The notes under the pieces: model-generated
The model's input: the letters and a program-made list of their open reading frames with translations, nothing else
What the model was told of the DNA's origin: nothing
The model's database searches: none
Part shown: positions 35,870-43,084 of the stretch, piece after piece
Layout of the letters: each line of letters starts with the position of its first letter
Numbering within the stretch: position 1 is the first letter of the stretch
Assembly: GCA_038232655.1 (NCBI GenBank)
Contig: JBBSNM010000008.1
Coordinates: forward strand, 1 to 49,906
Length of the DNA stretch: 49,906 nucleotides
Source: JACCVL01 sp038232655
GTDB taxonomy: Bacteria > Actinomycetota > Actinomycetes > Propionibacteriales > Nocardioidaceae
Direction of reading: 5' to 3'
Position numbers and translations under genes: made by a program

Positions 35870-36601
35870 TCAGCCGGCAGCGGTCGCCGTCGACTGGTTC
35901 CCGGGGGCGAGACGTTTCAGCGGGCTGGTACGGCGTTGCTTTCGCGGCTCACGCAGGCCGGGTGAGACCGAGACGCGAGTCGCCAAGGCGAGCACGAGAT
36001 CTAGCACGATCGCCAGCAGCGACACCAGCGCCGCGCCTGCCAGCATCTCGTCAAACTCGCGCACCGCGAAGCCATCGATGACGTAGCGCCCGAGCCCGCC
36101 GAGCGCAACGTACGCGGCGATGGTGGCGGTGGCGACGGTCTGTAGGGTCGCCGACCGGATCCCGGACCACACCAGCGGCAACGCCACCGGCAGCTCCACC
36201 TGCCACAGCACCTGCAGCTCGGTCATGCCCATGCCACGCGCTGCGTTCACCGCACCCTTGTCCACCCCACGGACGCCGGCGTAGGTGGCATTGAGGATGG
36301 GCGGAATGGCCAGCACGGTGAGCGCCACCAGAACCGGCGCCCGGCCGAGGCCGCTGACCAGCACAACCAGCGTCAGCAGGCCCAGCGAGGGCAGCGACCG
36401 GGAGGCGTTCACGGCGTTGACCGCAACCGTGACCCCCTTGTTGGTGTGCCCGATGAGCAGGCCAAGCGGGAACGCGATCAGGAAGGCGACCAGCAGGGCG
36501 CCTGCGACGTACTGCAGGTGCTCGAAGATGCGCACCGCAAACCCGTTGCTGCCCTGCCAGCTGCCTGCCGCGGTGAGGTAGGCCCAGACGTCGCCGATCA
36601 T
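35870..36601 (-). CDS. Osmoprotectant-type ABC transporter permease (second)
   Basis: The 243-residue membrane protein starts MIGDVWAYLTAAGSWQGSNG and has about six helices. The EAA-like loop GAVNAARGMGMTELQVLWQVELPVALPLV near 128-155 contacts the ATPase. GIRSATLQTVATATIAAYVALGG follows. The start ATG at 36601 overlaps the previous permease stop (ATGA). The Arg-rich C-terminus (RVSVSPGLREPRKQRR) is cytoplasmic. It should pair with the other permease as the OpuB/ProW-type membrane channel. The binding-protein gene follows 41 nt later. Confidence 0.88.
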   Translation of the reverse strand: MIGDVWAYLTAAGSWQGSNGFAVRIFEHLQYVAGALLVAFLIAFPLGLLIGHTNKGVTVAVNAVNASRSLPSLGLLTLVVLVSGLGRAPVLVALTVLAIPPILNATYAGVRGVDKGAVNAARGMGMTELQVLWQVELPVALPLVWSGIRSATLQTVATATIAAYVALGGLGRYVIDGFAVREFDEMLAGAALVSLLAIVLDLVLALATRVSVSPGLREPRKQRRTSPLKRLAPGNQSTATAAG

Positions 36602-37248
36602 GCCGTCGCCCCCAGCCGGTCCCACGGGGTCGTCTTGCGTTGCAGGAACACCAGCAGCAGGTCGGCGGTGACCGCCAACAGCAGTGACAGCACCAGCCCA
36701 ACGATGATCTCGGTGACGAAGCGGATCTGGAAGCCGGACGTGAACAGCTCGCCTAGGCCCCCGATGCCGATCAGCGCGCCGACGCTCACCATCGAGATGT
36801 TGGCGACGGTCACCACCCGCAAGCCGGCGACGATCACCGGGATCGCGATCGGCAATTCGACGGTGACGATCCTGGTCAGCCGCTTGTACCCTAGGCCTTC
36901 GGCGGCCTTCCGCACCGCCGGCGGGACCGCGTCGAGCCCGTCGACGACGGTGCGTACGAGCAGCGCGCCGGAGTAGATGGTCAACGCGATCAGGATGTTC
37001 AGCGGGTTCAGGATCTGGGTGCCGAGCACCACCGGCAACACGATGAACAATGCAAGCGAGGGGATCGTGTACAGCACCCCTACGACGACCAGCAGCGGCG
37101 GGTAGGCCCAGCGGTAGGTGTGCGCCAGCACGCCCAGCACCAACGCCACTGCCAACCCGATCACGACCGGGATCGCCGACAGCCAGATGTGCTCGATCAG
37201 CAGCTCGAGGATCAGGTCACGGTTGTCGACGATCCAACCCCAGTCCAT
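36598..37248 (-). CDS. Osmoprotectant-type ABC transporter permease (first)
   Basis: The 216-residue membrane protein has about six helices: HIWLSAIPVVIGLAVALVLGVLAH, YPPLLVVVGVLYTIPSLALFI, and VDGLDAVPPAVRKAAEGLGY, the EAA-like loop that meets the ATPase. GLRVVTVANISMVSVGALIGIGGLG follows near 145-170. Its ATG overlaps the ATPase stop by one base (TGATG) and its stop overlaps the next permease by 4 nt, so the four transporter genes are translationally coupled. Confidence 0.9.
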   Translation of the reverse strand: MDWGWIVDNRDLILELLIEHIWLSAIPVVIGLAVALVLGVLAHTYRWAYPPLLVVVGVLYTIPSLALFIVLPVVLGTQILNPLNILIALTIYSGALLVRTVVDGLDAVPPAVRKAAEGLGYKRLTRIVTVELPIAIPVIVAGLRVVTVANISMVSVGALIGIGGLGELFTSGFQIRFVTEIIVGLVLSLLLAVTADLLLVFLQRKTTPWDRLGATA

Positions 37249-38336
37249 CAGCGTGACTCCTGTCCGGAGTGGGCCGTCTCGCTGGACGCCTGGTGGTGCT
37301 CAGCCAGGGTGGCATGGTCGACGACTCCGTCGACGCACCCGTCGTCGTCGAGTCGGACTGCCAGCCCGGCCGGGGACACCAGCACCGCCTCCAGCGCAGC
37401 GCGCAGCGAGTCGGTCTTGGTGAATGTCGAGCCCAGCGGCTCCAACCGGTCCTGAGTGACCGAGTCGGCACCGGGCGCCAGCCAACCGAGCGGTCGGTCG
37501 TCGCCGTCCACCGCCAGCGTCCAGCCGTCGAGCGCCCGGTCGCCGATCCGAGCGGTGGGGGCCGAGCGCACACCGACGCCGTCGCTCGGCAGGAACTGCA
37601 GCCGTCGATAGCCGCGGTCCCGGCCGACAAACGAGGCCACGAACCCGTCCGCCGGTGCGGCAAGCAGGTCGCCCGGGCTGTCGATCTGGGCGAGGTGGCC
37701 TCCCTCGGCGAAGACCGCCACCTTGTCGCCGAGCTTGATCGCCTCGTCGATGTCGTGGGTGACGAACAGGATCGTCTTGCCGACCTGATCCTGCAGCCGC
37801 AGGAACTCGTCCTGCAGGGACGACCGGACGACCGGGTCGACGGCGCTGAACGGCTCGTCCATCAACATCACCGGCGGGTCGGAGGCGAGCGCCCGGGCGA
37901 CGCCGACGCGCTGTTGCTGCCCGCCGGACAACTGGGCGGGGTAGCGTCCGGCCTGCTCGGTCGACAGCCCGACCATCTCGATCAGCTCGTAGGCGCGCTC
38001 GCGGGTCTTCTTCTTGTCCCAGCCGAGCAGCCGCGGGACGGTGGTCACGTTGTCCAACACGGTGCGGTGCGGGAACAGCCCGGAGTGCTGGATGACGTAG
38101 CCGATGCCGCGGCGCAACTCCACCCGGTCTGTCTGGGACACGTCCTTGCCGTCCACCAGGATGCGCCCGGACGTCACGTCGACCAGCCGGTTGACCATGG
38201 CCAGTGAGGTGGTCTTGCCGCAACCGGACGGTCCCACCAGCACGGTGAGCTTGCCCTGGGGTGCCACCAGCGACACGTCGTCGACCGCGACGGTGCCGTC
38301 GGGGAAACGCTTGGACACCGATTCGAACTCGATCAC
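37248..38336 (-). CDS. Osmoprotectant-type ABC transporter ATP-binding protein with C-terminal CBS-like region
   Basis: The 362-residue ATPase has Walker A VGPSGCGKTTSLAMVNR near 33-49, signature LSGGQQQRVGVARALASDP near 135-153, and Walker B VMLMDEPFSAVDP near 155-167. FVTHDIDEAIKLGDKVAVF follows. Beyond residue 240 comes a region (AADGFVASFVGRDRGYRRLQF, then a paired CBS-like fold) that in OpuAA-type proteins senses ionic strength. It powers uptake through the two permeases. It starts with GTG at 38336. It is 111 nt after the thiamine-type ATPase stop. Confidence 0.92.
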   Translation of the reverse strand: MIEFESVSKRFPDGTVAVDDVSLVAPQGKLTVLVGPSGCGKTTSLAMVNRLVDVTSGRILVDGKDVSQTDRVELRRGIGYVIQHSGLFPHRTVLDNVTTVPRLLGWDKKKTRERAYELIEMVGLSTEQAGRYPAQLSGGQQQRVGVARALASDPPVMLMDEPFSAVDPVVRSSLQDEFLRLQDQVGKTILFVTHDIDEAIKLGDKVAVFAEGGHLAQIDSPGDLLAAPADGFVASFVGRDRGYRRLQFLPSDGVGVRSAPTARIGDRALDGWTLAVDGDDRPLGWLAPGADSVTQDRLEPLGSTFTKTDSLRAALEAVLVSPAGLAVRLDDDGCVDGVVDHATLAEHHQASSETAHSGQESR

Positions 38337-38374
38337 GGACGTATCCTTAGCCGGAGTGCAGAGAGAGCCGGGCC

Positions 38375-38392
38375 GCTGCCATGACGGGCAGC
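38375..38392. terminator. Small hairpin between the two transporter operons
   Basis: GCTGCC (38375-38380) pairs with GGCAGC (38387-38392) across a 6-nt loop, in the 111-base gap between the thiamine-type ATPase stop and the osmoprotectant ATPase start. It is only weak evidence of a boundary. Confidence 0.3.
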
Positions 38393-38447
38393 ACGAGTCG
38401 AGCTTGGGTTCGAGGATCTGGTCGATCGGTTGGACGTCCGCGAAAGC

Positions 38448-39467
38448 CTAACAAATTGTCGTGGGCCCACAGCCTGAGCATCCCAAGATGGCGAGCGCAC
38501 CCGGTTGCATGCGCAGCCGGACGGTCGCCCCGACCGCCGGTTGATCACCTGCGGGCACTTGAGCCTGCACCACACCGATCCCGTCGACGTCCACGGAGAT
38601 GCTCGCGCCCGCCCGAGTCACGTGCCGGCCGGTGACACGGCCCTGCAGCGGCCCGTTGCGGTCGACGATGAGCGAATCGGCTCGCAGCGCGAGCACCTGT
38701 TCTGGCCGCACATCGACAGGCCGGGCGGCCGGCTCGAGCGCGGCCACCGGCAGACACCTCGAGTAGCCGAGAAAGTGCGCCACCTGCTCGTTGCGGGGGT
38801 GTCGCCACAGCTCATGCGGCTCGGCGGTCTGCAGCAGCCGGCCGGAGTCCATCACGGCCACCCGGTCGGCCAAGGTGAACGCTTCGTCCTGGTCATGGGT
38901 GACGTACAGCGCGGTGGTGCCGGTGCGGGTCAAGATGTCGCGCAGGTCGACCGCCAACCGGTCGCGCAGTCCACGGTCCAGCGCCGACAGCGGCTCGTCC
39001 AGGAGCAACAGCCGGGGGCTGGGTGCTAGCGATCGGGCCAGCGCTACCCGCTGCTGCTCGCCTCCGGACAGGGTGCCGACCCGGCGGCTGCCCAGCCCGC
39101 CGAGGCCGACCAGCTCAAGCAGGTCGCGAACACGGTCGCGGCGAGCATGCGCCGGCATCCCCGCCATCCGCAGCCCGAACTCGACGTTGCCGGCGACGTC
39201 GCGGTGCGGAAAGAGCTGTCCGTCCTGGAACAGCAGGCCGAAGCCGCGGCGATGCACCGGCACGGCGTGCAGGTCTGCCCCGGCCCAGCTGATCACCCCA
39301 CCGGCCACCGGTTCCAGACCGGCGACAGCGCGCAGCAGTGTCGACTTGCCGCAGCCGGACGGACCGAGCAGCACCACCACCTCACCCGAAGCGATGGACA
39401 GGGACACATCGTCGACCGCCCGGTCCGCGCCGAAGGTGACGCGCAGTTGGTGGACGTCGAGGCTCAC
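38448..39467 (-). CDS. Thiamine-type (Fe3+/thiamine family) ABC transporter ATP-binding protein
   Basis: The 339-residue ATPase has Walker A LLGPSGCGKSTLLRAVAGLE near 33-52, signature TLSGGEQQRVALARSLAP near 133-150, and Walker B LLLDEPLSALD. A C-terminal TOBE-like region follows (ARPVDVRPEQVLALRADSLI). It starts GTG at 39467, overlapping the permease stop by 4 nt. With the permease and binding protein it forms a thiBPQ-like system, supported by the TPP riboswitch upstream. Confidence 0.88.
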   Translation of the reverse strand: MSLDVHQLRVTFGADRAVDDVSLSIASGEVVVLLGPSGCGKSTLLRAVAGLEPVAGGVISWAGADLHAVPVHRRGFGLLFQDGQLFPHRDVAGNVEFGLRMAGMPAHARRDRVRDLLELVGLGGLGSRRVGTLSGGEQQRVALARSLAPSPRLLLLDEPLSALDRGLRDRLAVDLRDILTRTGTTALYVTHDQDEAFTLADRVAVMDSGRLLQTAEPHELWRHPRNEQVAHFLGYSRCLPVAALEPAARPVDVRPEQVLALRADSLIVDRNGPLQGRVTGRHVTRAGASISVDVDGIGVVQAQVPAGDQPAVGATVRLRMQPGALAILGCSGCGPTTIC

Positions 39468-41149
39468 AACTCAACCCCGGCCGATTGCACACGTAACCGC
39501 TCGGCCAAACCGATCACGACGGTGGTGATCGTTGCCAGCACCACCGAGGCGGCCAACGCCATGCCAAGGTTGTCTGCACCCGGCCGTCCGATCAGCCGGA
39601 AGATCACCACCGGCAACGTCGGCCGGTCTGGGCGGGCAAGGAAGCTGGTGGCCCCGAACTCACCGAGGCTCACCGCGAAAGCGAAGCCGACCGCCAACCC
39701 CAGCGAACGCCCCAGCACCGGCAGGTCGACCGCTGCGAACACCCTCGCGGGGCTTGCGCCGAGCACCGCGGCGGCCTCACGCAGGCGCTGGTCCACCGAG
39801 CGCAGCACCGGCAACAGTGTGCGGATGACCAGCGGCACCGCCACCACAGCCTGCGCGATCGGCACCAGCACTGCGGAGCTGCGCAGGTCGAGTGGCGGAC
39901 GGTCGAGGGTGATCAGGAAGCCGAAGCCGACGGTGACCGCAGACACGCCCAGCGGCAGCATGAACGCTGCGTCGAAGGCACCCACCAGTCGGCGCGCCGC
40001 GGGTCGACGAGGCCGCCGGGAGACCAGCAGGCAGATGAGCACCCCGACGAGCATCGCGATCCAGGTGGCGTCGACGGCGATCCGCAGCGAGTTCAGTGCC
40101 GCCTGCCACACGCTGACCTCCAGACCCGAGCCGAGGCCGTCGCCCGCGCTGGCACCGGACCCGGTGCTCGCCAGGTTGGCAAAGTTGTCCAGGCTGACTC
40201 CGGTAGGGGTTCGCAGCGACCCGGCCAGCAGCGACGCCAGCGGAGCCAGCAGCCCCAGCACCGCCAGCGTGGTCACCAGCACGGCGGGCAGGTCCGCTCG
40301 GCGCACCCGGTGTGCGGTGTCGGTGTCGGTCTGGATTTGCAGCGCGGTCTCCCGGCGCCGCCTGGACCAGCCGGACACGACCAGGCTGGCGGTCACCACC
40401 AGCAGCTGCACGGTGGACAGCACTGCGGCCGTACGCAGGTCGAGGAACTGGGTTGTCTGCACCCAGATCTCGGTCTCGACCGTGCCGTAGGCCGGGCCGC
40501 CCAACACCAGCACGGTGCCGAAGGCGGTCGCGCAGAACAAGAACACCAGCGACGCCGCCGACGCGATCGCCGGGGCCAGCGCCGGCAGCGTGACCTCGCG
40601 GAACGCGCGGGACGGTGAGGCGCCAAGCGCCCGGGCCGCCTGCTCGGCGCGCGGGTCGAGGTGCGCCCACATGGCGCCCACGGTGCGCACCACCACCGCA
40701 TAGTTGAAGAACACCAGTGCGGCGACGACCGCGCCGAAGGTGCCGTCGGCACCGAGGAACCCCAACGGGCCGCCGTCCACCAGCAGGCTGCGGAAGGCGA
40801 CCCCGACCACCACTGTCGGCAGCACGAACGGCACCGTCACCAGCGCACGGACGGCGCCGCGCCCCGGAAAGCGGCAGCGGTACAGCAGGTACGCACCGGG
40901 TAGTCCCAACAGCACCGCCAGCGTGGTGCCGACGACAGACTGGGCGAGGGTCTGGCCGATCACCCGCAGGGTGCGGGTGCTGCCGAGGGTTTCGGCGAAG
41001 CCGCCGAGGTCGACGGCGCCGTCAACCAGCACCCCGCGGGCGATGATCGAACCGACCGGCCAGACGAAGAAGATCGCCAAGAACGCGGCCGGTAGCGCCG
41101 CGGCCAGCGCCAACCCACCACGGGTCAGCCAATGACCGTGGCGGTCCAC
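39464..41149 (-). CDS. Thiamine-type ABC transporter permease (fused double domain)
   Basis: The 561-residue protein has about twelve helices in two BPD_transp_1 halves, as in ThiP/FbpB. EAA-like loops are PRAEQAARALGASPSRAFREV in the first half and LREAAAVLGASPARVFAAVD in the second. GTG 41149 (MDRHGHWLTRGG) is chosen; it overlaps the binding-protein gene by 25 nt, and the frame further upstream is not hydrophobic. It imports thiamine or a related compound, inferred from the TPP riboswitch and the binding protein. Confidence 0.85.
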   Translation of the reverse strand: MDRHGHWLTRGGLALAAALPAAFLAIFFVWPVGSIIARGVLVDGAVDLGGFAETLGSTRTLRVIGQTLAQSVVGTTLAVLLGLPGAYLLYRCRFPGRGAVRALVTVPFVLPTVVVGVAFRSLLVDGGPLGFLGADGTFGAVVAALVFFNYAVVVRTVGAMWAHLDPRAEQAARALGASPSRAFREVTLPALAPAIASAASLVFLFCATAFGTVLVLGGPAYGTVETEIWVQTTQFLDLRTAAVLSTVQLLVVTASLVVSGWSRRRRETALQIQTDTDTAHRVRRADLPAVLVTTLAVLGLLAPLASLLAGSLRTPTGVSLDNFANLASTGSGASAGDGLGSGLEVSVWQAALNSLRIAVDATWIAMLVGVLICLLVSRRPRRPAARRLVGAFDAAFMLPLGVSAVTVGFGFLITLDRPPLDLRSSAVLVPIAQAVVAVPLVIRTLLPVLRSVDQRLREAAAVLGASPARVFAAVDLPVLGRSLGLAVGFAFAVSLGEFGATSFLARPDRPTLPVVIFRLIGRPGADNLGMALAASVVLATITTVVIGLAERLRVQSAGVEL

Positions 41150-42198
41150 TGCTCGATCCACTCCCGGCGGTTGGCGTCGATCTGCCCGGCGCTGACCTCG
41201 AACGGCTGCTCCGACAGCGGCCCGAAACGCGCCCACGCCGGTGGCAGGTCGGCCTGCTGGTTGACCGGATACATGTACATGGTGGTGGGAATTGTCTCTT
41301 GGAACCGGGTCGACAACATGAAGTCGATGAGCTGCTGCGCCCCCTCGGGGTTGTCGGCTCCGTCGATCACGCCGGCGTACTCGACCTGGCGGAAGCAGGT
41401 TTCCAACAACGCCCGGGTCGGCGCCTTGGTGGCCTTCGGGCCCGCCTCTGCGGGCGGCGAGCTGGCGTAGGACAACACGATCGGGCGGGGTCCCTTGCCC
41501 TGCGAGCCGGAGAAGTCCACGAAGTAGGCGTCCGACCAGCTGTCGGAGACCTTGACCCCGTTGTCTCGCAGAGCTGCCCAGTAGTCACGCCAGCCGTCCT
41601 CACCAAAGGCACCCACGGTGGCCAAAAGGAACGACAAGCCGGGTGACGAGGTGGCCGGGTTGGTCACCACCAGCAGGTCCTTGTAGATCGGGTCGGTGAG
41701 GTCCTTGAGCGTCTGCGGCTCGGGGACGTTGCGGTCGGCGAACCAGCCGCGGTCGACGTTGATGCAGACGTCGCCGTAGTCGACAGGGGTCAGCCGGTCG
41801 GAGTCGTCCACAGCCAGCTCGTCGGCTCGCTCAGGTGTCTGCGGCGAGGCGTACGGCTGAAGCACCCCGGCGCCCAGCGCGCGCGAGGCGAACGAGTTGT
41901 CGATCCCGAAGACGACGTCGCCGAGCGGTGAGTCCTTGGTGAGCACGAGCTGGTTGACCAACGTGCCGGCGTCGCCGGGCGCACGGGTCTTGACGGTGAG
42001 CCCGGACTCGCGCTCGAAGTCGGCCATCAGCTTCTTGTCCACGGCGAACGAGTCGTGCGTGACCAGCACGACCGTGCCGCCTGCGCTGCCGGCGTCGGTC
42101 GAATCGCTGCTTGCGCCGGAGTCGCTGCCGATCGCCGAGCAGGCGGTCAACACCAACGAAGCGGCCGCCAGCGCGGCGGTACGGGTGTGAGTAAACAT
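41125..42198 (-). CDS. thiB: Thiamine-type ABC transporter substrate-binding lipoprotein
   Basis: The 357-residue lipoprotein has lipobox LTAC (C20) after AALAAASLVLTAC. The mature domain shows VVLVTHDSFAVDKKLMADFE near 43-62, ERESGLTVKTRAPGDAGTL, FGIDNSFASRALGAGVL, and YGDVCINVDRGWF, typical of ThiB. DPIYKDLLVVTNPATSSPGLSFLLATVGAFGE near 189-220 is a ThiB hallmark. It sits directly behind a TPP riboswitch and an SD-sequestering hairpin, so thiamine or TPP is the likely ligand. Start ATG 42198 with AGGAGGG 11 nt upstream. Confidence 0.9.
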   Translation of the reverse strand: MFTHTRTAALAAASLVLTACSAIGSDSGASSDSTDAGSAGGTVVLVTHDSFAVDKKLMADFERESGLTVKTRAPGDAGTLVNQLVLTKDSPLGDVVFGIDNSFASRALGAGVLQPYASPQTPERADELAVDDSDRLTPVDYGDVCINVDRGWFADRNVPEPQTLKDLTDPIYKDLLVVTNPATSSPGLSFLLATVGAFGEDGWRDYWAALRDNGVKVSDSWSDAYFVDFSGSQGKGPRPIVLSYASSPPAEAGPKATKAPTRALLETCFRQVEYAGVIDGADNPEGAQQLIDFMLSTRFQETIPTTMYMYPVNQQADLPPAWARFGPLSEQPFEVSAGQIDANRREWIEQWTATVIG

Positions 42199-42209
42199 GG
42201 TGTGGTGTT

Positions 42210-42231
42210 CCCTCCTCGAAGTGCAGGAGGG
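42210..42231 (-). promoter_or_regulatory. SD-sequestering hairpin (riboswitch expression platform)
   Basis: On the minus strand CCCTCCT pairs perfectly with AGGAGGG, which is the thiB Shine-Dalgarno, across an 8-nt loop. It lies between the TPP aptamer and the thiB start. Ligand binding could favour this hairpin and block translation. Confidence 0.75.
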
Positions 42232-42285
42232 GGCCGCCGATCAGCCACGCGGCAGCACCGCGAAACCGTTCAACGGCAAGAGATC

Positions 42286-42375
42286 CCGACTCCCTATCGC
42301 CGGTGCTAACCGGATCAGGTTCGAGGGTCTGCGGAGGTCCGCACTCTCAGCGCCACGAGGCGCTCCCCTGTCGTA
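42286..42375 (-). promoter_or_regulatory. TPP (thi-box) riboswitch
   Basis: On the minus strand the aptamer core reads GGGGAGC, GCTGAGAGTGCGGA, CCGCAGACCCTCGAACCTGA, TCCGGTTAGCACCGGCG, ATAGGGAGT. The CUGAGA and AACCUGAUC motifs and the closing ACCCU/AGGGA pairs are diagnostic. It controls the thiB-permease-ATPase operon. Confidence 0.95.
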
Positions 42376-42422
42376 CGACATGGAGCCTACCCCGGAGGCT
42401 TCGGACCGGCCAGGATGGGCGG

Positions 42423-43019
42423 ATGGACTTCGCTGAGGTGGTGCGCAGACGTCGGATGGTCCGGGCCTACACCGACGAGCCTGTCGACCCCGCCGCCGTA
42501 CGCCGTGCGCTGGACCATGCCCACCGGGCGCCGAGCGCAGGCTTCAGTCAGGGCTGGGCGTTCCTCCTGCTCGATGACGCCGACACCGTTGGCCGTTTCT
42601 GGTCGGCAACCACCCCAGCAGGCAAGGGTGACAACGCCTGGTCGCGCGGGATGCGCACTGCCCCGGTGATCGTGGTGCCGCTGGCGTGCAAGCGCGCCTA
42701 TCTGGACCGCTACGCCGAGCCGGACAAGGGTTGGACAGACCGCGGCGAGTCCCGCTGGCCGGTGCCCTACTGGGACGTGGACACCGGCATGGCCGCGCTG
42801 CTGATGCTGCTGACCGCCGTCGACGAGGGGCTGGGGGCGTGCTTCTTCGGCGTGCCGCCCGGCCAGGTGCAGGCGTTGCGGACCGAGTTCGGCGTGCCCG
42901 CCGATCACCACCCCATCGGGGCAGTCACACTGGGTCACCCCGCGCCTGGTGGCGTCAGCGGGTCAGCGCGGCGAAGACGCCGCCGACTCGATGACGTCGT
43001 TCACCGTGGGGGGTGGTGA
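42423..43019 (+). CDS. Nitroreductase-family flavoprotein
   Basis: The 198-residue protein begins MDFAEVVRRRRMVRAYTDEP, the FMN-phosphate Arg cluster of nitroreductases, with ALDHAHRAPSAGFSQGW near 36-52 for the second half of the FMN site. YWDVDTGMAALLMLLTAVDEGLGACFFGVP near 117-146 is the dimer helix and flavin-covering segment. Members reduce nitro groups, quinones or other small molecules with NAD(P)H; the substrate is unknown. The last 20 residues are Arg-rich. It is divergent from the TPP riboswitch, and followed 66 nt later by the EtfD-like gene. Confidence 0.85.
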   Translation: MDFAEVVRRRRMVRAYTDEPVDPAAVRRALDHAHRAPSAGFSQGWAFLLLDDADTVGRFWSATTPAGKGDNAWSRGMRTAPVIVVPLACKRAYLDRYAEPDKGWTDRGESRWPVPYWDVDTGMAALLMLLTAVDEGLGACFFGVPPGQVQALRTEFGVPADHHPIGAVTLGHPAPGGVSGSARRRRRRLDDVVHRGGW

Positions 43020-43084
43020 GACAGCCCCCACCGGGTGCGACAGTTTCACCAGGGTAAGGCCACACGCACAGGCAGGAGCACCAG

